Below are positions 1-9,888 of a stretch of DNA of 64,000 nt, piece by piece. A program made the translations under genes and the position numbers. The notes under the pieces are model-generated. The model was not told the DNA's origin. It saw only the letters and a list, made by a program, of their open reading frames with translations, and did not search any database. Source of the DNA: CADEDH01 sp963732695 (GTDB taxonomy: Bacteria; Actinomycetota; Acidimicrobiia; Acidimicrobiales; SZUA-35); the NCBI GenBank assembly GCA_963732695.1, contig CAVTAP010000021.1, positions 62,001-126,000 on the forward strand, written 5' to 3'. Each line of letters starts with the position of its first letter. Positions within the stretch are counted from its first letter, which is position 1.

Positions 1-1
1 G

Positions 2-157
2 GTCGTGGCCCAGCTCGACGGGGAAACGGCCGCCCGCGTGGTTGACACAGTGTTGGAAGCCGACTTCGCCGTGTTGTTCGTGACCCACGACCTCGCCCTG
101 GCCGACCTCGTCGAGCACCGCTACGCGCTCGAAGACGGAGCGGTGGTGACCCGATGA
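2..157 (+). CDS. ABC transporter ATP-binding protein, C-terminal end (partial)
   Basis: Only the last 51 codons are inside the window. The translation contains a VTHD switch (H-loop) motif and ends in a typical LEDGAVVTR tail of an exporter-type ABC ATPase. The stop overlaps the start of the next gene (ATGA), so the two ATPase genes are translationally coupled. Together with the following ATPase and permease it forms an operon for a cell-envelope ABC exporter. The Walker motifs lie upstream of the window and cannot be checked. Confidence 0.8.
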   Translation, partial: VVAQLDGETAARVVDTVLEADFAVLFVTHDLALADLVEHRYALEDGAVVTR

Positions 158-855
158 CCACCGGCAACACGATCGTTGCGGTCGATGTCATGGTCGAACA
201 TCGCAGCACCGCCGAGGTCGTGCGGGCCCTCGATCCCGTGTCGCTGACGGTCGAGGGCGGTAGCAGCGTGGCGGTCATGGGACCCAGCGGCTGCGGCAAG
301 TCAACTCTCCTCGGCCTCCTCGCCGGGCTCGCCCTCCCCACCGCAGGCACCGTCGCCGTCGGCGACACGATCGTCTCCGACCTGGACGAGCGGCGCCGGG
401 TCCAGTTCCGACGTGACAGCCTGGGCATGGTGTACCAGGCCGACAACTTGCTGCCTCACCTGACCATCGAGGAGAACGTGGGCCTGCAGCTCGCCATCTG
501 TCACGGGGAGACGACCTCCGACTCGCGCCAGGCGGTCGCCCGGGTGCTGGACCGGCTCGGGATCGGCGACCTCGCCAAGCGGCTCCCTGATCAGCTCTCG
601 GGCGGGCAACGGCAACGCGCCGCAGTAGCCCGGGCAATCATCCACACACCCACGGTGATGCTGGCCGACGAACCCACTGGCGCGCTCGATGGACGCAGCG
701 CCCAGGTCGTGATCGAGCTCCTCGTCGAGGTGCACCGAGAGATGGGTGCCACTCTCGTTGTGGTCACCCACGACCCGGCGATCGCCGCTCACCTCGACCG
801 AACCGTCGTGCTGCGCCGACCCGTCCGAGCGGAGGAGTCGGTCCGTGCTGGTTAG
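154..855 (+). CDS. ABC transporter ATP-binding protein (LolD/MacB type)
   Basis: A 233-residue ATPase that should power the neighbouring FtsX-type permease at the cytoplasmic face of the membrane. The canonical motifs are all visible in order: Walker A GPSGCGKST near residue 43, Q-loop, signature LSGGQRQR near 149, Walker B VMLADEPTGALD near 168 and H-loop VTHD near 208. Length is normal for the family. The ATG start overlaps the stop of the upstream ATPase, and its own end overlaps the permease start by 11 bases. Substrate is unknown; this family moves lipoproteins, peptides, drugs or lipids rather than importing nutrients. Confidence 0.93.
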   Translation: MTTGNTIVAVDVMVEHRSTAEVVRALDPVSLTVEGGSSVAVMGPSGCGKSTLLGLLAGLALPTAGTVAVGDTIVSDLDERRRVQFRRDSLGMVYQADNLLPHLTIEENVGLQLAICHGETTSDSRQAVARVLDRLGIGDLAKRLPDQLSGGQRQRAAVARAIIHTPTVMLADEPTGALDGRSAQVVIELLVEVHREMGATLVVVTHDPAIAAHLDRTVVLRRPVRAEESVRAG

Positions 856-3800
856 GTACGTACTCGCAGATCTCCTCCGCAACCCTCGGCGGACGCTGTC
901 GACGATGGTCGGTGTCACCCTGGGGGTCGGGCTGTTCTGCGGCGTGCTGTTCTTCATCGATGGACTCTCGGCGTCGATGACACAGCGAGCGGTGGCGCCG
1001 CTGGCCATCGACATGCAACTGATCGTGACCCAGCCGATCGGGGCCTCGTTGAGCATGACGCAAGCGGCGGAGCCTTCCGGTCGGATGCCCGGAGGCGGCG
1101 ATGTGTCTGTCACCCTCGAGGTCGTCAACACCGGCGAGGTCGACGCCCATGACGTGACGGTGCGATCGGCGCCGGTCGACGAGCTGACCTTCGCCCAAGC
1201 CTCGGCCGCCCTCGACGGGACCCCCATCGAGGGGATCGACGACAACCCGTTCGCCCACGGCCAAGCGCGCACCGGCTTCAACTTGGGGACCGTGGCACCG
1301 GGCATCTCCCGCCGCCTGACATTCCGGTTGACGGCGACAGCCGAGGTCGATGTCAACGACAGCACCGTGGTGTCGACCTACTCCAGCCGCGAGAATCCCA
1401 TTCCGGTCGCTGCCAACGAGCCCGGAGCGGTCGATCTGCGCGATCTTTCGGCCATGATCGCAGCGGTGGACGGCGTCGCCGCCGCCAGTCCGTTGTCCAT
1501 CGCCGACCTCGGCGTCTCCCGCCTCACCGGCGGCGGAACCACCCCGCCCGGCCCTGCGAAGATCTTCGCCTTCGACGACGCGTACGCAGCGCAGTATAGC
1601 TCGATTGACATCGTCGAAGGAAAGCTCTCGGCCGACGGCGCGGTCCTGAGTGCGGAGGCGGCCGCCGCGTTGGGACTCGCTCTGGGTGACACCGTCTCGG
1701 TGCAGCTGCCCGACAACTCGACGATCGATCTGGTCGTGACTGGAGTCGCGGACCTGTCGAGGGCCCGATCGCTGTTCTCAAGCCGGCGCGGTGGCGACCT
1801 CGAAACGTTCGTCTACACCGCCCACTCGGTGGTGGTCTCGCCGGGCACCTTTGCCGAGGTCGTCCAACCCGCCTTCGATCGCGCCGCCGCCGGCACCGGC
1901 CGGGTCAAAGCTCCCCCCATCCGCGAGGTCGACATCGCGCTGGACCGCGACCTGCTCAACGCTGATCCCGCCACCGCCCGAGTTGAGACCGGCCGAGTCG
2001 GCGGCGATGTCGTCGCCGTCGCCTCCCCCTCGGACTACCTGCTCGACAACATCTCCAACACCCTCGACGTCGCCGCAGGAGACGCCGACGTGGCTAAGCG
2101 GCTCTTCCTCTTCCTCGGTGTCCCGGGCGGCTTCCTCGCCGCGATGCTCGCCGCGTATTCCGGCACCGTCCTCGCCGAGGCCCAACGTCGTGAGCAGGCC
2201 ATGCTGCGGGTCCGCGGGGCCGCCCGGCCGCACCTGCTGCGCATGCTTGCACTGAGAACTTGCGCCCTGACCGCAGCCGGGTCGGCGGTCGGGCTGGTGA
2301 GCGGCTACGTCTTGGCGGCCGCGACCCTAGGCAAAGAGTCGCTCGACCGGGCCAACCCGTCGAGCCTGGCCACCTCCGCGGTGCTCGGCACCGTCGGCGG
2401 GTTCGCCGCGACAGGCCTGGCTCTCTACCTGACCGGTCGCCGGTCCATCGACCGGGAGATCAACGGCGATCGGGCCCGGCACACCCTTATCGTCCCCATC
2501 TGGAGGCGGGCCCGCCTCGATCTCATCGGAGTGCTGGTTGTGGCCGTCGGGACCGCAGTAGCCATACGCTCCGGGGCCTTCGAAGGAGCGCCAGGCTCGG
2601 TGTATTTCGGCCGCGAGGTCACCCTCAACGTGGCCCTCCTCGTGCTGCCCCTCGCAGTGTGGATCACCGGCAGCCTCCTGGGCGCCCGCGTCGTCGGCGC
2701 CCTACTCGGGCGAACCCAGCCGCGGTCGACCGCCGCAGTCGGGCGTCCGCTGCCCAGCCTGTACCGACTCAGCATCGGACGGCGCCCCTGGTCCATCAGC
2801 AACGGCGCCTTCATCGTCACGCTCATCGTCGCATTGGCGACGTGCCTGGCGGCCTTCACCGCATCCTACGACGCCGCCAAAGTCCGAGACGCCCGCTACG
2901 CGAACGGCGCCGACATCCGCATTACCCCCAGCCCCACCTCAACCCGCCCCTACACCGCCGACGACGACCAGGTCTTCCAAACCCGTGGCATCGCCGCCGC
3001 TACCCCGGTCGTGTACGAACTCAGCAACGTCATCCTCCGCAGCGCCCGCACGTCTGACCCCGCCAACCTGGCCGCCATCGACCCCACCAGCTACCCCGAG
3101 GTCGCCCCGTTAACCGGGAGCCCCTTCACCGACGGCAGCCCGCAGGACGCCTTCCGAGCCCTACGCGACGACCCCACCGCCATCCTCGTCAGCCAAGACA
3201 TGGCGGCCTTCCTCAGGGCCGAGGTCGGTGACACCCTGCAGGTGGTGCTGGCCCGCGCCACCGACGCCCAAGTGGAGGTCCCGCTCCACATCATCGCACT
3301 GTTCGAACGCCTCCCCGGGTTCCCCGACGGAGCCGACGCCGTCATGGCAATCTCGGCCCACACCTCCGCCGTACCGTCGAAGAACCCCGACTTCTTCCTC
3401 GCCAAAACCGAGCGCAACGACGACGCCGGACTGCGCGCGGCAGTCGCGTCACTCCAGGCCGACACCGCGAGCGGCGAGTTCCAAATCGACACCCGAGCCA
3501 CCACCCTCGCCAGCGACCAGTCGAGCCTCGCCGCGCTCAACATCGCCGGCCTCGTCCAGCTCGACTCCACTTTCTCCCTCGCCATGGCCGTGGTGACCAT
3601 CGCGATCTTCGTCTTCGGCCTCCTCCTCCAGCGCCGCCGCGAATACATCACCCTCCGCGCGCAGGGACTCGAGCCGTCCACCATCAGAAGACTCATCACC
3701 CTTGAAGCCGCCACCGTCGCGGTGGCCGGCGCCATCGCTGGCGTCGTCGTAGGTGTCGTCATGGGCTCCTACTTCGTCGCTGTGCTCCGACCCTTGTTCG

Positions 3801-3943
3801 TTCTCACCCCCAACTACGCCGTCCCTGTAGACGGCGTCGCCCTCGCCGTCGGTCTGGTGCTCCTCGCCACCATCGCCTCAACCACCGCCGCCTCACGACT
3901 GGTCAACCGCCTCGAGCCAACCGAGCTCCTTCGCGACGAGTGA
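845..3943 (+). CDS. FtsX-family ABC transporter permease
   Basis: Large permease (1032 residues) of the FtsX/MacB class, partner of the ATPase just upstream. The GTG at 845 is chosen because GGAGGA lies 8 bases before it (831-836) and the protein then begins with a short cytoplasmic stretch and a transmembrane segment at about residues 15-38. Residues about 75-170 look like a beta-rich CARDB/NEW3-like extracellular insert. Further hydrophobic clusters lie near 420-450, 510-560, 590-640 and 690-710, and a C-terminal FtsX domain occupies about 900-1032, giving the two-repeat architecture of bacterial exporters. It ends the operon. Confidence 0.9.
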   Translation: MLVRYVLADLLRNPRRTLSTMVGVTLGVGLFCGVLFFIDGLSASMTQRAVAPLAIDMQLIVTQPIGASLSMTQAAEPSGRMPGGGDVSVTLEVVNTGEVDAHDVTVRSAPVDELTFAQASAALDGTPIEGIDDNPFAHGQARTGFNLGTVAPGISRRLTFRLTATAEVDVNDSTVVSTYSSRENPIPVAANEPGAVDLRDLSAMIAAVDGVAAASPLSIADLGVSRLTGGGTTPPGPAKIFAFDDAYAAQYSSIDIVEGKLSADGAVLSAEAAAALGLALGDTVSVQLPDNSTIDLVVTGVADLSRARSLFSSRRGGDLETFVYTAHSVVVSPGTFAEVVQPAFDRAAAGTGRVKAPPIREVDIALDRDLLNADPATARVETGRVGGDVVAVASPSDYLLDNISNTLDVAAGDADVAKRLFLFLGVPGGFLAAMLAAYSGTVLAEAQRREQAMLRVRGAARPHLLRMLALRTCALTAAGSAVGLVSGYVLAAATLGKESLDRANPSSLATSAVLGTVGGFAATGLALYLTGRRSIDREINGDRARHTLIVPIWRRARLDLIGVLVVAVGTAVAIRSGAFEGAPGSVYFGREVTLNVALLVLPLAVWITGSLLGARVVGALLGRTQPRSTAAVGRPLPSLYRLSIGRRPWSISNGAFIVTLIVALATCLAAFTASYDAAKVRDARYANGADIRITPSPTSTRPYTADDDQVFQTRGIAAATPVVYELSNVILRSARTSDPANLAAIDPTSYPEVAPLTGSPFTDGSPQDAFRALRDDPTAILVSQDMAAFLRAEVGDTLQVVLARATDAQVEVPLHIIALFERLPGFPDGADAVMAISAHTSAVPSKNPDFFLAKTERNDDAGLRAAVASLQADTASGEFQIDTRATTLASDQSSLAALNIAGLVQLDSTFSLAMAVVTIAIFVFGLLLQRRREYITLRAQGLEPSTIRRLITLEAATVAVAGAIAGVVVGVVMGSYFVAVLRPLFVLTPNYAVPVDGVALAVGLVLLATIASTTAASRLVNRLEPTELLRDE

Positions 3944-4191
3944 CCGCAATACCGCCAAAGCATCGCGCCCAACGCAGGACACCGACTCGCAAGCGTCGCA
4001 ATCGTCGGAGCTCGACCGCCCGCAGCGGGATGGTCGCGTGAAACCGACGAGCATCGTGACGAGTTCGAAGTCGAGTCCCTCGAGCTGGCGTGGGTGGAGA
4101 TCTCTCTGAGCAGCTACTGAAGCCACCAGAACCAGAGCCCGCCGCTCGTGCCGATCTCGCGCGTCAGCTGACTCGGTCACGTTGACGTAGG
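3944..4191. other. Intergenic stretch, no supported gene
   Basis: Between the permease stop and repeat S1. A reading frame runs through on the minus strand, but it overlaps the permease tail and would start inside repeat S1, so it is not accepted. No clear terminator hairpin is visible after the permease. Confidence 0.4.
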
Positions 4192-4262
4192 TCACGGCCC
4201 GCCGGTCGATCCCGAGCGGCCGGCGACGTCGTTTCCGAGCGAGTCGGCCTCCCTGCCGGTTC
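4192..4262 (+). repeat. Repeat S1: isolated copy of the array palindrome
   Basis: Contains CGATCCCGAGCGGCCGGCG followed by the core TCGTTTCCGAGCG (4229-4241) and ends in GCCGG (4255-4259). The same blocks in the same order separate the gene units at 24-47 kb. The GACCGGGCCAG block is degenerate here. It is the only copy found left of 24 kb. Confidence 0.6.
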
Positions 4263-4306
4263 ATGCTCGGGTCGGATCCCTCCACGTCATGTGGAGGACG
4301 CGGTGC

Positions 4307-4711
4307 TCAGGGTCGCGATTGGCGAGCCCGTGCGGCTGTTCGCGCCCAGGTCGGGTGAGCGTGATCTTGAATATCGACGATCATCCCGTCGGTGTTGAGT
4401 GCCAAGGCGTGGGCCCAGGTGTGCCGTCTGCCGTTGGCGCCGCTCCATGAAAAGGTGACGACAACTCGATTCGCAACGGCCGAAACGCCGTCCACCCGCC
4501 CGTCTGAGTCGCCCCGCTCGCGACCTGACCGGACATTCTCCTCGAGGACCGCACGGGCCTCCTGCGGGCCGTGTCAGGCCGGTGGCCGCCACGGGCGACT
4601 GATGCGCCGACGGCCACGCCATTCCATGCCCGGCTCGATCAGAGCGGCCAGAGGGTCGACGTCGCCGCTCATCAGGGCATCGTAGGCGACGCGGATGGAG
4701 TCGGAAACCAC
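4307..4711 (-). pseudogene. SnoaL/NTF2-like protein gene with an in-frame TGA
   Basis: The minus strand reads as one NTF2-like (SnoaL) cone-fold protein: SDSIRVAYDALMSGDVDP near the start and a typical NRVVVTFSWSG...DGMIVDIQDHAHP C-terminal part. An in-frame TGA at 4574-4576 interrupts it after WRPPA, where the family often has cysteine. The frame is otherwise open on both sides, so a single substitution or a sequencing error would explain it. The GTG start at 4711 is tentative. Function of the intact form is unknown. Confidence 0.6.
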
Positions 4712-4834
4712 GTGGGAAAGCCTACCACAGGTAGCACTGGTGGGAGGTTCTACCGGGGCCACCCCGATCCCCCTCTGGGGGCTCAGCTGGGACAGCGCGC
4801 TCCTCCGACGCCATCGCCACCATCCTGCTCCTTA

Positions 4835-5773
4835 GAGGCTGTCGCGGTAGTTTCGGCTGGTCAGGCTTGTGCGGTTGTTTCCGCTAGTTTCCTGAGGGCG
4901 ATGCGGGTCTGGGCGGCCCATATGAACCCTTCAGTGGTGACTGGGTCGCGTTCATAGTCGACTTGGAGGCGACGGTTATTCATGATCCATGACCAGGTCC
5001 GCTCCACGAGCCACCGCTTGGGAAGCACGACGAACTGGTGGGCGTGGATCCGTTTGACGACCTCGACTCCGATGTGATGCTCCCGGCAATGTCGGATGAA
5101 ATGGGCCTTGAACCCGGAATCGCACCACAGCTTGGAGAAACGGCTGGACCGCTTCCGGGCCTTGTCAGCCACGGTGATCCCACCAGCGTTGTCAGACGTG
5201 CTGGCAACCACGACCGTGATGGCGATCAGCAGGCCGAGGGAGTCGACGATCCCGAACGTCTTGCGCCCCGAGATCTTCTTCCCGGCGTCGTAACCCCTGG
5301 TAGGACTGGTGACCGTGGCAGCTCCTCGCACGCTGCGGGCGTCCACGATCCCAGCTGACTGCTCCGCATCTCGGCCTTCGCCCTGGCGGACCATGCCCAC
5401 CACGTGCGCCGCCACCGCAGCCCAGACCCCCTCGTCGGACCACCTCTTGTGATAGCGGTGCACCGTGTTCCAGTGTGGATAGTTCTTGGGCAGGGCTCGC
5501 CACTGACAGCCCGTGGCCAACACGTAGAAGATGGCGTTGACGACGTCCCGCTTGTCCCACTTCGCCGGCCGACCCAACGTCCCAGGCTGGGAATACGTCG
5601 GGAAGAAGTCCCCGACGATCTCCCACTCCTCATCCGTCAGATCACCCTGCGTCGACCGCCACGTCTTGAGCGTATCCCTGCTCTCGTCATCCACGATTTG
5701 CAGCCTATAGCATCGGCCCACCCGACCGAGACCAACGCCACCATCCACCAGGTAATATTCTCACGACAGTCTC
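4835..5773 (-). mobile_element. IS5-family insertion sequence
   Basis: Bounded by imperfect terminal inverted repeats: GAGGCTGTCGCGG at 4835 and, on the other strand, GAGACTGTCGTGA ending at 5773. It contains one transposase gene on the minus strand. A target duplication is not obvious. It lies between the NTF2-like pseudogene and another decayed gene. Confidence 0.75.
4861..5748 (-). CDS. IS5-family transposase
   Basis: DDE transposase, up to 295 residues and apparently intact. The N-terminal part DLTDEEWEIVGDFFP...GRPAKWDKRDVVNAIFYVL is the classic IS5 entry domain. GIVDARSVRG carries the first acidic residue, LWCDSGFKAHF the second, and the C-terminal VVLPKRWLVERTWSWI motif the catalytic Glu. 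The start is not settled: the ATG at 5748 lies only 13 bases from the terminal repeat, and a GTG at 5694 would also give a complete domain. Confidence 0.85.
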   Translation of the reverse strand: MDGGVGLGRVGRCYRLQIVDDESRDTLKTWRSTQGDLTDEEWEIVGDFFPTYSQPGTLGRPAKWDKRDVVNAIFYVLATGCQWRALPKNYPHWNTVHRYHKRWSDEGVWAAVAAHVVGMVRQGEGRDAEQSAGIVDARSVRGAATVTSPTRGYDAGKKISGRKTFGIVDSLGLLIAITVVVASTSDNAGGITVADKARKRSSRFSKLWCDSGFKAHFIRHCREHHIGVEVVKRIHAHQFVVLPKRWLVERTWSWIMNNRRLQVDYERDPVTTEGFIWAAQTRIALRKLAETTAQA

Positions 5774-5822
5774 TTTGGGGTGGAGAAGGAGGAGCCGAGC
5801 CCGTGCCAAGAGGGCGAAGGCC

Positions 5823-6409
5823 ATGGAAGACACTTGGGATCTGGAAGCGGTGTTGAGGGACCTCCCGGCGCAAGGGACGTGTAACGGTCAGAGTGCTGAG
5901 CGAAGACCGAGTGTCCTGAGTGCGCACCGGGCCGCAACCACAAGCCCGAGATCCCTCGCTGTCGTGGATGCGATCGTGCGAGAAACCGTCGACGGCCTCA
6001 CTGAAACCGCAGCGGACAATCACTGTGAGCTGATGGCGCGCTACGCGATCGATGCCGTCACGCTCGTGCACCTGGTGACCAACGACGTGAGCGTTGCACC
6101 CGCCCACCAGCTCGTCGCGCCGAACGCCATCCGCAGCGATGCGCTGTTGGTGCTCTACGCCTCGGTGCGACGGGCATAGCTGACCGAACGCGGCGCGCTC
6201 GAGCGGCACATGCGGCTGACCGAGCTGAAGATGCGTCTGCTCGGCGACCCGATGTCGCGTCGCACGGCGTGGAAGCTCGCTAACGAGCACGATTCGCTCA
6301 GCTCAACGGGCTGATCGGAACAGAGGTCTACGGGCAGCTCAGCGTCGAACAAGTGACCGACGTGTTGATCTCGTTCACTTCTTCGGAGGCAGCCACCGGC
6401 AACCGCTGA
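5823..6409 (+). pseudogene. Decayed gene, possibly a TetR-like regulator
   Basis: A weak coding stretch starts at ATG 5823 (MEDTWDLEAVLRDLPAQG), meets an in-frame TAG at 6177-6179, resumes as LTERGALERHMRLTELKMRLL and then shifts frame to end in QLNGLIGTEVYGQLSVEQV at 6409. The last part resembles the C-terminal helix of TetR-type regulators (compare QLNGLIDAAIAGRL in the regulator at 55456-55971). The N-terminal half is not recognised. The IS5 element lies directly upstream and the IS3 element downstream. Confidence 0.35.
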
Positions 6410-6602
6410 TGAGCACGATCGACACCTTGGTGTTTGGTCGAACCCGTCAGCAGGTTTGATGGTGGGGTCTACGCTGAGGGCAGTCAGCGGTGGGGAGCAG
6501 GGGACGGTGAACGGTGAGGCCCCTCTCACCGTTCTCTCCTGTTCCCCACGGGGTCCTGCTCACCGGTGAGAGGTAGGGCTGGGGCACAGAGCCGAAAGTG
6601 GG

Positions 6603-6836
6603 TTGGGCGATGGGCCCTGTCCTATTGCTCAGGTGGCCCGGGAGTTGAAGATGAACTCGGGCACGCTGGGGAACTCGGTGGATCAGTATCGTGCTGCCCA
6701 TCCGGTGGCTGAGGAACCGTTGACTGTGTCGGAACGGGTACGTCTTCGGGAACTGGAGTCCGAGGTCCGGGAACTGCGTATGAAGAACGAGTTCTTGGGA
6801 AAAGCGGCGGCCTTCTTTGCCCGGGAGTCTCAGTAA
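6603..6836 (+). CDS. IS3-family OrfA (helix-turn-helix/leucine zipper)
   Basis: Encodes the DNA-binding half of the IS3 transposase. Visible are PIAQVARELKMNSGTLGNSVDQY, the recognition-helix region, and LRELESEVRELRMKNEFLGKAAAFFA, the leucine-zipper region. The usual first 20 or so residues before QVARE are missing or altered, so this OrfA may be N-terminally truncated; the TTG start is tentative. OrfB follows in the -1 frame, as expected for programmed frameshifting in this family. Confidence 0.75.
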   Translation: MGDGPCPIAQVARELKMNSGTLGNSVDQYRAAHPVAEEPLTVSERVRLRELESEVRELRMKNEFLGKAAAFFARESQ

Positions 6837-6889
6837 GCTCGAAGTACGAGTTCATTGACGGTGAGAAGGCGTGCTATCCGATCGTTCGG

Positions 6890-7714
6890 ATGTGCCGGTG
6901 GTCGGGTGTGTCGAAGTCGGGGTTCTATGAATGGCGGAATCGCCCCGCGTCGGCAACAGCTGAGCGTCGAACGGTGCTGGTGGTCCTGGTTCGGGCGGTG
7001 TTCGACGCCTCGGACGAGACCTACGGCTACCGCCGGGTCCATGCCCAGTTGGTGATCGACGGGATCGAGGCTGGCCCGGAGCTGGTCCGGTCGATCATGG
7101 TCGCCGAGGGCATGGTGGCCTGCCAGCCCAGGCCCTACCGGGTGACCACGATCCCGGGGGCCGAGGCCGACCCGCCGGCCGACCTGGTGGTCCGGGATTT
7201 TGGCGCCGAAGCTCCTGGCATCAAGTTCGTCGGCGACATCACCTACATTCCGTCCTGGGAAGGGTGGGTGTATCTGGCCACGGTCATCGACTGCTACTCA
7301 AAGATGGTCGTGGGCTACGCGTTGGCTGATCACATGCGTCTGTCGTTGGTGACCGACGCGCTCGACATGGCCCATCGGAACGTCACTGTTTCGAATGGCT
7401 GCATTTTTCACTCGGATCGTGGTTCGCAATACACATCCGACGGACTCGCTTCATACTTGGCGGCCCATAGAATGCGCGGATCGATGGGTCGTACCGGTGT
7501 TTGCTGGGACAACGCTCTAGCGGAATCGTTCTTTGCATCGTTGAAGAAGGAACTGGTCCACCGGATGGTGTATTCAACTCGCCAGAAGGCGATCGACTCG
7601 ATCACGCATTGGATCGAGATTCGATACAATCGGAAGAGGCTTCACTCCGGGATCGGCTACCTGATCCCGTTCGAAGTCCATCACGCCTATGAGGCCCACA
7701 ACCCAGCCGCATAG
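6890..7714 (+). CDS. IS3-family OrfB transposase
   Basis: Integrase-core (rve) DDE transposase. SGFYEW is the usual N-terminal motif, then YGYRRVHAQL, and the catalytic triad lies in KFVGDITYIPS (D), FHSDRGSQYTS (D) and DNALAESFFASLKKEL (E). In-frame codons upstream of 6890 read YEFIDGEKACYPIVR, so the natural product is a frameshift fusion with OrfA. The catalytic half looks intact; mobility depends on whether OrfA is complete. Confidence 0.88.
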   Translation: MCRWSGVSKSGFYEWRNRPASATAERRTVLVVLVRAVFDASDETYGYRRVHAQLVIDGIEAGPELVRSIMVAEGMVACQPRPYRVTTIPGAEADPPADLVVRDFGAEAPGIKFVGDITYIPSWEGWVYLATVIDCYSKMVVGYALADHMRLSLVTDALDMAHRNVTVSNGCIFHSDRGSQYTSDGLASYLAAHRMRGSMGRTGVCWDNALAESFFASLKKELVHRMVYSTRQKAIDSITHWIEIRYNRKRLHSGIGYLIPFEVHHAYEAHNPAA

Positions 7715-7755
7715 CCGAAACATCAAACCGCTGTCCGGAAAACGCGGGGCCTACC

Positions 7756-7985
7756 ATTTTGACCCTTGGTAGTCGGGCTTCGTGGACCCGGCGGGCCCGG
7801 CGTCGTTCGTGGCGGATGTCGAGCTCGATCTGGAACGCTTCGGTGAGGAACGTGGGGTGGGAGACCCGCCGGCGGGCGGCGTCGGTGAACAGTTCATCGA
7901 GGGACGGGGCGAGTCCGGTCAGGTTCAACTGGCGGCAGGCGTCGAGGGCGACCGCCGTGTCAGTGGTGGTCGTGGCCTTGGTCAT
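7756..7985 (-). pseudogene. istB: istB, N-terminal remnant
   Basis: Begins MTKATTTTDTAVALDACRQL and continues through the helical N-terminal domain (LDELFTDAARRRVSHPTFL) to LPRVK, where the IS3 element starts. The AAA+ ATPase part with Walker motifs is gone. IstB normally helps IstA in target selection and strand transfer. Confidence 0.75.
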
Positions 7986-9549
7986 TCAGGATCCGCTTTC
8001 TGGTCGGGGTTCGATGGTGAGGAGCTGGTCATAGACCGATAGGTCGGGCACCCGCTCGACCGGGGTGACCACCGGTTCGGGTTGCAGGTGTTCGATCGCC
8101 CGTCGGGTCTCGACCGCGGCCACGGCGGGGTCGGTGTTGGCGATCGACAACGCGGCCCGGATCCCCGCCGTGACGTGATCGGCGTGGTGGTAGCGGTGCA
8201 ACAGCAGCACGTCACACAGGGCACGGGTGCCGGCAGCGTCGCCGTGACGGCGGCGGGCAAGGTCCCAGAACTGTTGATGCTCGGACCGGAACCCGGCCCG
8301 TGGTCCGGGCCTGGGCCAGCGCTGTAGCGGCCGGCATGGCACCAGGGCGACGCCACAGCACTTCGAGGTAGTGGTCCAGGTCGAGGGTCTCGCTGCGCCG
8401 GTGGACCCCACGAACATGAGCAGCGACGACACAGCCATCGACCGCCATGGTGACGGTCTCGGCGCCCAACTCGACCGTCACCCGCTGGCCGACGTGACGG
8501 ACCGGGACCGAGTAGAAGCACTGGCGGACACACACTCTTGCTTTGGTGTCGACCCGGACGCTGAGGCGGGTCACCGCCGCGAACCGTTCCCCGGGCAGCA
8601 ACCACAACGACGGGCGTTCCAGGCTGGCCAGAGCCTGGACCCGGTCGCCAGCACCGGGTCCGCGGCCGGTGATCCAACGCTGGGCGTCGACGGTGTCGCA
8701 GTCCTCGAGGAAGGCGTTGAGATCGGCGAGGGTGTCGAACACCGGGACCGGGGTGAGGTGGTTGCGGCGGAACCGGCCGATGTCGCCCTCAACGCCGCCT
8801 TTCTCGTGCGCTCCGTCGATGCCCGGTTCGCAGAAGAACGACTCGAACCCGTAGTGCGAGCGGAGCGCCACGAACCGCTCGTTCTCGGTCCGATTCCGGC
8901 CCTCCAAGATCTTGACCACCGCGGTCTTCAAGTTGTCGTAGCGGACCCGGCGGGGGACACCCTCGAAACGTTCGAAGGCCGGGACGTGGGCATCGGTGAA
9001 CGACTCCTGCGCCTCGTTCACATAGGCCCGGTGGAACGCCCGGCTGGAGAACGCCAACCACATCGAGAACAGATGCAACGTCACGGTCACCCCGCCGATC
9101 ACCGCGTCGAACTGGCCCCAGTCGACCTCGCCCTCCGCCCCCGGCAACCGGGTCTGAGGAACGAACACCTTCGCCGGTGTCCCGACCTGCGCCGCAACCT
9201 CGACCCGCAGCCGGGCCACCACCGCCCGGCACTGCGACTCCGAGATCAACACGCCGTGCTCCTCAGCCAGACGGTCCCGGATCCGTTTCGCGGTGTGACG
9301 CTGCTTGCGAGGAGCGTCACGATCAGCCACCAAGACCTCACGGATCCAGCCATGCCACACCCCCGTCAACGGGGCCGCCCGCTGCGGGGTCTTGCGCTGG
9401 GCCGGCTCCGGAGAGAGCAACGCCGCACGCACGTCACGGCGATGCACCCCGAACCGGACCGCCAACCCCCGAACGCTCAGGCCCTCGTCCCGACGAGCCA
9501 GCCGGATCTGCTCGTACAACTCCACCTTGGACAATCGCTTTCCCCTCAC
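7986..9549 (-). pseudogene. istA: istA, IS21 transposase, frameshifted
   Basis: The N-terminal 420 residues are in one frame: helix-turn-helix LSVRGLAVRFGVHRRDVR, integrase core with EVDWGQFD and RVRYDNLKTAV, and EKGGVEGDIGRFRR. At about 8285-8300 the frame changes and the C-terminal part (GFRSEHQQFWDLARRRHGDAAGT... down to TIEPRPESGS) continues in another frame. A 1-base indel therefore separates the core from the C-terminal domain. The stop abuts istB, as in intact IS21. Confidence 0.8.
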
Positions 9550-9659
9550 CGAGCGGCAACGCCACCCGGCAAGGTACGGATCAGAAGACCAGGTGGGGCC
9601 AACTCAGACCAGCGCGACACCCCCCAAGTGGGGCCAAATCAGACCGTCGTTCTCACCAC

Positions 9660-9853
9660 TACCTTGTCATCCGTGGCCAAGGCCGGGTCATCGAGGGTGG
9701 CGCGCCAGAACTGCTGGCACAACTGGCTCCCCGTTTTCTTCCCACCGGCACGGTCTTTCCTCCGCCTGACGCTCCGGCCGGGTGGGTGCTACGAATCACC
9801 CCCGAACGCATCGGTGGCAGCGGGGACCGTGGGTCACGGATCCAGTCGCCTGA
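9660..9853 (+). pseudogene. PPOX-class F420-dependent oxidoreductase, C-terminal remnant
   Basis: The 5' part is removed by the IS21 end. What remains reads YLVIRGQGRVIEGGAPELLA...FLPTGTVFPPPDAPAGW...RITPERIGG, a sequence typical of the last third of split beta-barrel F420/FMN-binding oxidoreductases of actinobacteria. After GGSG the frame must shift to read GPWVTDPVA and the stop at 9851-9853. Non-functional. Confidence 0.55.
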
Positions 9854-9888
9854 ACCGAGCCCAGGGAGCCTGAGTAGTTCTGCCGGGC

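Larger units (their letters stand above)
6461..7755 (+). mobile_element. IS3-family insertion sequence inside an IS21 element
   Basis: The terminal repeats read inward GGTGGGGTCTACGCTG from 6461 and, on the other strand, GGTAGGCCCCGCGTTT from 7755; both continue to a shared CAGCGGT. The right end sits directly in the istB coding sequence of the neighbouring IS21 element, which it cuts. Overlapping orfA and orfB are present. Confidence 0.8.
7756..9658 (-). mobile_element. IS21-family element, truncated by IS3
   Basis: Minus-strand istA-istB pair. The right end carries the multiple terminal repeats typical of IS21: GTGGGGCCAACTCAGACC and AGTGGGGCCAAATCAGACC at about 9592-9645. The left part of istB is lost at the IS3 junction (7755), and istA has a frameshift, so the element is dead. 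Confidence 0.75.

Noticed and set aside
3893..4285. 130-codon minus-strand gene
   Set aside because: Overlaps the FtsX-type permease end and starts inside repeat S1; arginine/serine-rich composition of a non-coding frame.
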